DNA of 64,000 nucleotides, from NCBI RefSeq assembly GCF_028583425.1, contig NC_072791.1, positions 45,763,368 through 45,827,367 on the forward strand. The letters run 5' to 3'. The DNA is from Eublepharis macularius (Eukaryota > Chordata > Lepidosauria > Squamata > Eublepharidae). How positions within the stretch are numbered: the stretch's first letter is position 1; each line of letters begins with the position of its first letter. Below, piece after piece: positions 57,081 to 64,000 of the stretch. The position numbers and the translations under genes were made by a program. The notes under the pieces were generated by a model. The model had not been told where the DNA came from and searched no databases. It was given only the letters and a program-made list of their open reading frames with translations.

Positions 57081-59870
57081 CATGAAAGTGTAATACGGAA
57101 AGCACACTCTCTTTGCTTTTCTATGAACTAGTAATGGCATCATGAAGGGAGAGAACAAAATACAACATAGTTTGCAAACTTTTGAGCCAGCAGTCTGTTT
57201 TTATTTGTGAAATTCTAAGCACAGTAGGTGTATTCAGAAGACCGCATGCTGACTTGGAACTACATTCAACATACTTGGGCACTCAGTTCTCAAGTAAGCT
57301 GGAAGTAAACAAACACTCTGTCACTTCACCACCCCATAGTAAGTCCAAGCTCACTGAAAGCCTCAATACGCTAGACTGGATCAACAACCTTTTTTGGTCC
57401 CTTAACTCAAGGTCATGTCTTGGTCAGATTTTGGCAGCTTCACTCTTTCCCTCCCCCTCAAACATGCATCTTTAGCACAGAAACAGGATCCGGACACACA
57501 TCCTGCCTGCTTGTTGCATCATTTAGCAGCACCTTCCACAACAGAACACAATGCCTGAATACAATCTGAACTTGAAAATTACTCTTCTTAAATCAAAGGC
57601 GTTACATCAAAGGATGATTTCTATCATGCTAAAGAATGCGTGTTTGGTGCTGAGCAGGTGTCCTTATTTCATAAGAATGCAGGAAAAGCAAACAATGTGG
57701 CAAAGTGTTTAATCCTTTAGATTCCATTAAAATCAAGCTTTCAGCAATTATGGCTGAAATTATGCAAATTACCAAACTGCAGAATAAATTATGAAAACAT
57801 GAGAAATTATGAGTATTTGCATAATTTACACTGATTGGATAACTAAGTTTTTCTTGGTGTAGAGTTTGTTTAGCTCCACATATAGGCAGTCCTGTCTGTA
57901 CGTGAAAGCACTTGTTATAATGCTAGTGTTACTTCTTCTGCCTCTCTGAAGATGCTCCTATATGTATCAATTACATAAACCACTTTCACACAAGCCATGA
58001 AATAAACATATATTCATCCTTCTTTAGGTCTGTACACTTCTTTCCTTCTGTTTGGCAACTCTACACCTCTATACCTACCTTATTTGTGTAAGATCACAAC
58101 TCCTGGAACAGGGGTTGCTCATTCTACCATGAGTGCTTCCTTACATACTTGCTTTCCTGTTTTTCTATGACTAGTGCCAAAGGAAAGCAAATTGTCTGGA
58201 TTATTATTAATGCATGTGGTCATAGAGCATAGCTATTGGTAGCCCATTTAAATGTGTCACAATATCGAAGAAAGTGAAGTGAGAGAGAAAATGATAATTA
58301 TCCTTGGATGCCAGGCCTATCAAGGATGCTGTAGCTCATGCTGCTTTAATATAGGAACGGCTTTGCTGGATCAGGTCACTGAACTATCCAGTCCAGCATT
58401 CTGGCTTCAACAGTGGCCAGACAGATGCTACTAGGAAGCTCTCTTGAGTTTGATGAAGATTAGCCATTCTAATTTTGGTCCAAGCATCCGGTAATCAGTG
58501 GAATATTGTCCAGTTTGTGTTTCTGTGTAATGGGAACGTCTAACTTCCAAGTATCAGTATGAGCCCCTGCAATTAGTAAGCAGAGGCAGAATTTTCAGCA
58601 CCAAGTCCTCACAATGCAGGACTGTCAAACATATTGCTTCAGGATATACAGAAATGGAACTGTCATCATTACAGCTGTCCTACATTGTAGGAGACGCTAA
58701 GAAGAAAGAAAAACAGTCTGCAACCAAAGGTACACAATGAATATTGTTACAAGGACGTGGCACAGTTTACTTTTATTGTCTCCAAAAGGAATATCCAAGG
58801 TAAATGCTCAGGAAACCTAAGGTGAAAAGGCTCTACCCTGTTTCTTTCTTGATTTATAAACTACTGTTGAAAAGTCATTGGCAGTAATCCAGATTTCTTG
58901 TTTTTGGCAAACTTTTATTGCTTATAAACGGTAGGTGGGGAAACTGATTTTATCACATTTTGAAAATACTCTGCAAGTAAAAAACTAACACATCAGGGAA
59001 AAAGTACTAGCCTGACCCATTCCTTGATATACTACCTTTCTATCTGCAGGGCCTTTTTCTTGTTCTTTTATCCAGGTGAACATCAAAACTTGTCATCCCC
59101 ACAAGCACTCTCAAATGATATTCCATTTTACCACCTCATTCTGCTGCATGTGTGGACCAAGTCAAACCCACAGCTTTCCCCCTTGATTACAAAACAGCAA
59201 ACTTCAAATGAATAAATAGCAAAAAAAAAGGAAAAAAAAGAACAGATGGAGAAAAAAAGAAAAAAGAGAAAAGAGTAAGAATAAATTTTAAACTACAGAA
59301 AGTAATGGAAATATTGAAGCTATAAATAGACAAACAACCAAATAATACAGATGCCAGGAACATCCTATTATAAACATACCTTTTGCTCTCACAGAAAGAT
59401 CAGACATTCTGTTCACCCAGTACTCTACAAAGTAATGAGAAGCCTTCTAACACTGAAAGGATTAATCTCGTTGCCACACAGAAATTTGTTGGGACTCACA
59501 AAATTTCACCCTTGCAAGATCACTGTGAACAGAAATATAGCCAGAAGCAAAATAAAAGAAATTGTACACATGTGGGCAAAGTAAGATTAACACACTTCAA
59601 AATTTGTAACTCTGAAGAAGCTTCAATACACATGGTCCACCTCTGGGGTTCCAAATCTTCAGCTTCTGCCTGCCAGGATCAAATCAGAACAGTGAAAATG
59701 CATTGGTGGCCAATATGATCAAAATTGCCTATGGAAAGAAATACAGCCTAAAATCAGAAGATGCTGTTGACGCCAAGTTCAATCATAAGAATATCATTGA
59801 GTTGATGGTACAGGATGGTGAACTGGCCTATTTTGTTTTATCTCTAATAAGGTTTATTTATAATAAGGTT
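57081..59870. other. Intergenic AT-rich sequence, mostly unrecognised
   Basis: A fragment of the CTGGATCAG dispersed repeat lies at about 58350-58445 (GGCTTTGCTGGATCAGGTCA, CCAGTCCAGCATTCTGG). An A-rich tract lies at 59221-59280. No gene is supported. Confidence 0.45.
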
Positions 59871-59884
59871 AAGTATATATCACA

Positions 59885-60100
59885 GTGCCATGATCTGGAT
59901 GGTGTAGGCTAGTCTGATCTTATCAGATCTCGGAAGCTAAGCAGGGTTGGCTCTGATTAGTACCTTGATGGGAGACCACCAAGGAAGTCCAAGGTTGCTA
60001 TGCAAAGGCAGGCAATTGCAAATCACTTGTTTGTCTCTTGCCTTGAAAACCCAAGCAGGGGTTGCCATAAGTTGGCTGTGACTTGATGGCATTTCCCACC
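59885..60100 (+). mobile_element. 5S-rRNA-derived SINE with 10-bp target duplication
   Basis: The 5S-like part has TCTGATCTTATCAGATCTCG, GAAGCTAAGCAGGGTTGGC and TAGTACCTTGATGGGAGACC. The body has GGCAGGCAATTGCAAATCAC and the Bov-B-type tail has GGGTTGCCATAAGTTGGCTG and TGACTTGATGGCA. ATATATCACA flanks both ends (59875-59884, 60101-60110), so both borders are fixed. It is the most complete 5S-type SINE here. Confidence 0.9.
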
Positions 60101-60110
60101 ATATATCACA

Positions 60111-62521
60111 ATAGCCAACCATTCGATTTTATCCAAAGTCTGAAAAACGACATGAATGAGAAAGCAGCTGGAAGTGCTGCACATTCCAGGGCTAAATTAT
60201 GAAATCAGACAATGCCTTCATTATGTTTATTGCCATGCGACCCATAAGAGATGAACCAAGTACTTCTGGAAGTTGAAAAGTTCTTAAAATGATTATCTGT
60301 TCCAGTATATTGAGAGAGACACAACCCATTTATTATAATCCTAGAAAATGGGCAGTGATCCCATCCATGGGATATATTCTTGGGGTATATAAAACACAGA
60401 GATGATCCAGTATTGAAAATTCCAGTGAAGTCTGCCTTTTCTGCATCCATAGAGGGTAGCTAATGCTTGGTCACCAACAGCTTTTTTGGCAGCAATAACC
60501 AGTAACCTGCAGCAAATAATGTCTGGAAAGAAAAAGCCTCACTTAGTTTTGGATGAGAAGATGTTCAACCAATGCCATGAACAAATTTTAGAGCCAACAT
60601 TTAAGAAAGAAATTAGTCTATAGGTTGCAGAAGACTGAGGGTCCTTCCTTGGTTTAAGCACCACCAAAATTGTAACCTCCTAAATTGTACTCAAGAAATA
60701 TACGTTGGCATCCTCTACTTTTTAAAAAGATGGAGCAGAGGATCCCGGAGAGTTGTATACACAGGAAAGGATCTGTAGCCTTGCCATTTTTTTTTCAAAC
60801 GGCCTTTTCATATTTAGATGCTGTCAGTGGTAATGCTTAGAATCCTCTGGGCAGATCTGATTGCATAGGAAAAGGAGACACCATCACTTTATAAAGATGA
60901 AAAAGTTATAACAATGATTACAAGTAGCTTTACAAAGTCTGTTTTAAAGCAGGATGAAAAAATCTTCTTATAAATACTGTGATTTCATAATTCACTTGTT
61001 TTCCAGTTTTGGGGAGCAGGAGCAATCCAGTTTGGACATCAAAGTTTTGTCACTTAATTCAATGGGAGGTTGACTGTGTGTTCAGTTGTCATTCCTTTGT
61101 GTCTCTTGAGAAGTTGGTTCTCTGCACGATACAGGCTGAAATGGATCGATCTTGGGTAGTGACATGTCATATTCAGAGTGAATCCAGCACATATTTTTCT
61201 ATGGTACATTGTTTAATAGGACACCTTCAGAAGAATGATTTCATCCAAGAATGCTTATGGTAGGCTCACTAACTTTTCTCTGGACTATATCACTGTTATC
61301 CATAATGCAGTCTATTAAGTATGAATTGTTAATAGGAAGGGTGTTATGTCATTCACAGAAAGGAAGATGTGAAAATTATTTCAATTAATAAATAAATAAA
61401 ACAGACCAACTTTAGTGACATAAGTAAAAGCTGGGTGAGGATGCAGAAATGTCGTTCTTTTCTTCCATTAAAATTGTCATCAGTGTTAAAGGCCAGGTAA
61501 CTATAATGCTGTTTAGCCGTGGAGGTAATGTTATCATTTGAATACTAATGATATGCAACACCCATTTTCATTTTTCTCTCAGAGCAATTCTTCTGGGATA
61601 AAAAATGAAAATTTATCTAATACAAGACTTTGCAAAAAAAAAAAAATCTATAAAATGAGAACAGAGTCTTCTGTCTTGATAATGCTCCAGTATACAAATA
61701 TGTAAGAGCATCTCTATGCACACTGCCTCTGAGCTTTCCTGAATTCCTGACCACTCACTGTAAATAAAACAAATCAAGCTCTAAAAAACTATTTCTATTA
61801 ATGAAGCAGCAATTGCTACATTCCCATATGTGTAGCAGGATTTCCACAGATGGTGGAAATTACACGAAACTGTTCTGAGAGGGGCTGGAGGGAGAGAAAG
61901 CTGGACACAGGCATGCAAGGAATCCACCTCAGAATATATAATTGGTCCCAAATAATCCATTAATCACTGCAGTACAGAAAAGCTTGGTTGCACAAAAATA
62001 AAACCATAATCACAGCAGAGTACAATAGTCCAAAAAGTTTGTGCAGGAAGAACTTGTATCCAATTTAAATGTGATGCTAGATGGCACAAAGACGGTACAC
62101 TCTCCGGCAGTTGTGAACATCGAGTGTCTCACTAAATGTGATCCTCTGGCCTGCATGTACGGCTTTAGAACACAGGAGACTTGCAGGCCAGGCAGGCGCT
62201 TTGCTGGCGTCCCAAAGTTGCATGAATATTAGCTTTTAAATGAGCTACCAATTGTTTGCTATAGATAAGCTCTTCTTGGTATCTGATACAATTTTAAACC
62301 TGTCTAAAAAGGGCATCTCTCAGGTGGACTTCACTGTAAGCATTGCTACAAAAGTCTTATGATAGTGCTGCCCCACCAATATGAATCTGACTCCACTGTT
62401 GAGTGCTCCACTGTTGAGTGCTCCGGTAGCCCATTCTTAGCCTTCAGCCAAGTACAACTGATGAAAAGTAGTTTTTATAAAAGTAGCTTTCCCATTGTTT
62501 TTTCTTGCCTTTCTTCCATAG
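60111..62521. other. Intergenic sequence, no gene recognised
   Basis: AT-rich sequence without a supported gene. A perfect tandem duplication of the 15-bp unit CTCCACTGTTGAGTG lies at 62391-62420. A 63-codon frame at 62041-62232 has no recognised similarity. Confidence 0.45.
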
Positions 62522-62634
62522 TCAAGGCTGTGTATGTAGGAGTTTGCCACACAATCCCCCATCCAGGGGCTGATGGAGACCTTCTTAGTTCTGCCTTGTC
62601 TTCAGACTCACTGAACTGGATCCAAGATTATTCT
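62522..62634 (+). other. Candidate exon of an unidentified gene
   Basis: A strong pyrimidine tract and acceptor (TTCTTGCCTTTCTTCCATAG) is followed by 113 open bases and the strong donor GTAAGTAG. In one frame it reads KAVYVGVCHTIPHPGADGDL and continues LSSALSSDSLNWIQDYS, which looks protein-like. I do not recognise the family, and no partner exon was found in the window. It may be a chance match. Confidence 0.3.
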
Positions 62635-62752
62635 GTAAGTAGTAACACACACAAAATCACAAGCTATTCCAATATGTTGAAAGCAAGCCACTGCAAATGG
62701 TGGAGATAAATATAGCACTGAGCTTCTAAGCGGGCTTAGATTTGAATCCTGC

Positions 62753-64000
62753 ATGAAAACAGAGTTGCACTTACCGTAACTGCTGTTCATTGATGTCTTC
62801 TGTGCAGGCACACATGGGACTGCGCATGCGCAGGTATGCCGATCGGACAATTTTTCTAGCTAAGTCAGCTAGGGGGGCACTTGCCTCCCAGTGCGCATGA
62901 GCGAGTCTTCCTGCCAAAATGGCACTGGGAGGCGGCGCCCCCAACCCTCCAGTTCTCCTCAGCTGCTGGTTCCAACAGTTAAGAGATGAAGAACACAGCA
63001 GAGTAGGAGTGAGGGTATCTGTGCCTACACAGGAGACAATGAACAGCAGTTATGGTACGTGCAACTCTGTTTTCATTGTCCTTCTTCTGTGTAGTCCCAC
63101 ATGGGAGACTCACAAGCTTCTTACCTAGAGGTGGGAGTGATCTTCATTGAAACAGGGAATGAAGCACAGCTTTCCCACAGCTGATTCTTTCCTTTCCATC
63201 ACATCTACGGCATAGTGCTGCACAAACATATCCGGTGAAGACCACGTAGCAGCACTGCAGATATCAGACAGTGGGATGCCCTTCAGGAGCGTGGAGGAAG
63301 ACACCTGGGCTCTTGCGGGAATGAGCTCGAACCTTGAGGGGGCAAGGTATGTTAGCCATCCTGTAACATTGTCTAATAGCAGAAGTGACCCAATGTGAAA
63401 TCGACTGAGCAGTAGCCCTACACCCCTTTTTAGGACCGGCGTAACAGATAAACAGATGCTTGTCCTTCCTAAATTCAGGTGTACGGTGTAGACAGAACAG
63501 CAGTGCCCTGCTCACATCTAAGGAGAGCCATGCACGCTCAGACACTGATACCGGATTTGGGAAGAAAACAGGCAAAACAGTATTTTGAACTAAATGAAAC
63601 GGGCTTGATACCTTAAGTCTGAACTTGCGGCCAGGTCTCAGAACTACCTTACCACTATGAATTTTACAAAAAGGGGGGTCCGGGTGAAGGGCTGCAAGTT
63701 CGCTCACTCTCCTGCTGGAAGTAATGGCTATTAAGAACGCCATATTTTGTGATAACTCAGCATGCTCACAAGTGGCTAGATGTTCAAATGGAGGGCGCAT
63801 CAGCTGTGAAAGAAGCAGCTGAAACGACCACTGAGGCACTATTTCTTTAACTGGGGGAAACAAATTCTGAAGACCTCTGAGGAATGATCTCAAGACATGC
63901 TGTGTGAAAAAACAGTCTTCCCATTGACCCTGGGGTGAAAAGCCGAGATAGCAGCGAGATGAACTTTAATAGATAAATTGGAAAGACCTTCATCGTGAAG
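62753..64000 (-). mobile_element. DIRS-type tyrosine-recombinase retrotransposon (fossil, cut by window edge)
   Basis: The minus strand from about 63893 to 63264 translates to a region resembling the tyrosine recombinase of DIRS/Ngaro-type retrotransposons. Between it and the left edge are inverted repeats, 62753-62812 against 63020-63076 (shared core GAAAACAGAGTTGCAC), as expected near a DIRS terminus. The left border near 62750 is therefore the element's 3' end, and the rest lies beyond the window. The clear repeats and long open region suggest a fairly young copy. It is incomplete in this window, so whether it is whole cannot be judged. Confidence 0.8.

Overview
The window is vertebrate nuclear DNA, most likely from a squamate reptile (lizard). 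The evidence is exon-intron genes with GT-AG splicing, CpG-rich promoters, and a repeat set typical of squamates: 5S-rRNA-derived SINEs with a Bov-B-type tail, a Bov-B (RTE) LINE end, L1 and L2-like LINE pieces, tRNA-type SINEs, short hAT-like elements with 8-bp target duplications, and a DIRS-type tyrosine-recombinase retrotransposon. The species cannot be named from the sequence alone.

The left 42 kb holds three protein genes in an order and orientation that I recall from human 14q24.3 (PROX2-DLST-RPS6KL1, here inverted). RPS6KL1 (+, last five coding exons, 1464-4251) enters from the left edge. DLST (-, 15 coding exons, 26626 down to 8021) is complete and encodes a 465-residue E2 subunit of the 2-oxoglutarate dehydrogenase complex. 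PROX2 (+, four coding exons, 33559-41973) encodes a Prospero-type homeodomain factor of about 644 residues. RPS6KL1 and DLST converge; DLST and PROX2 diverge. All exon joins given here keep frame and phase.

The most striking object is at 45757-48720: a near-perfect 1.18-kb inverted repeat around a 610-bp spacer. Each arm carries one complete 164-nt U1 spliceosomal snRNA gene with its own enhancer-like element (octamer-like plus ZNF143/Staf-like site), PSE-like element and 3' box. The two U1 genes converge tail to tail. I found two base differences between the arms in the parts I compared; both lie in or beside the left U1 gene at positions expected to matter (stem-loop III and the 3' box).

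From 48.7 to 62.7 kb I see no gene I can name. The region holds scattered SINEs and AT-rich sequence, plus one well-bounded but unidentified candidate exon (62522-62634). The right edge (from about 62.75 kb) is a DIRS-type element running out of the window.
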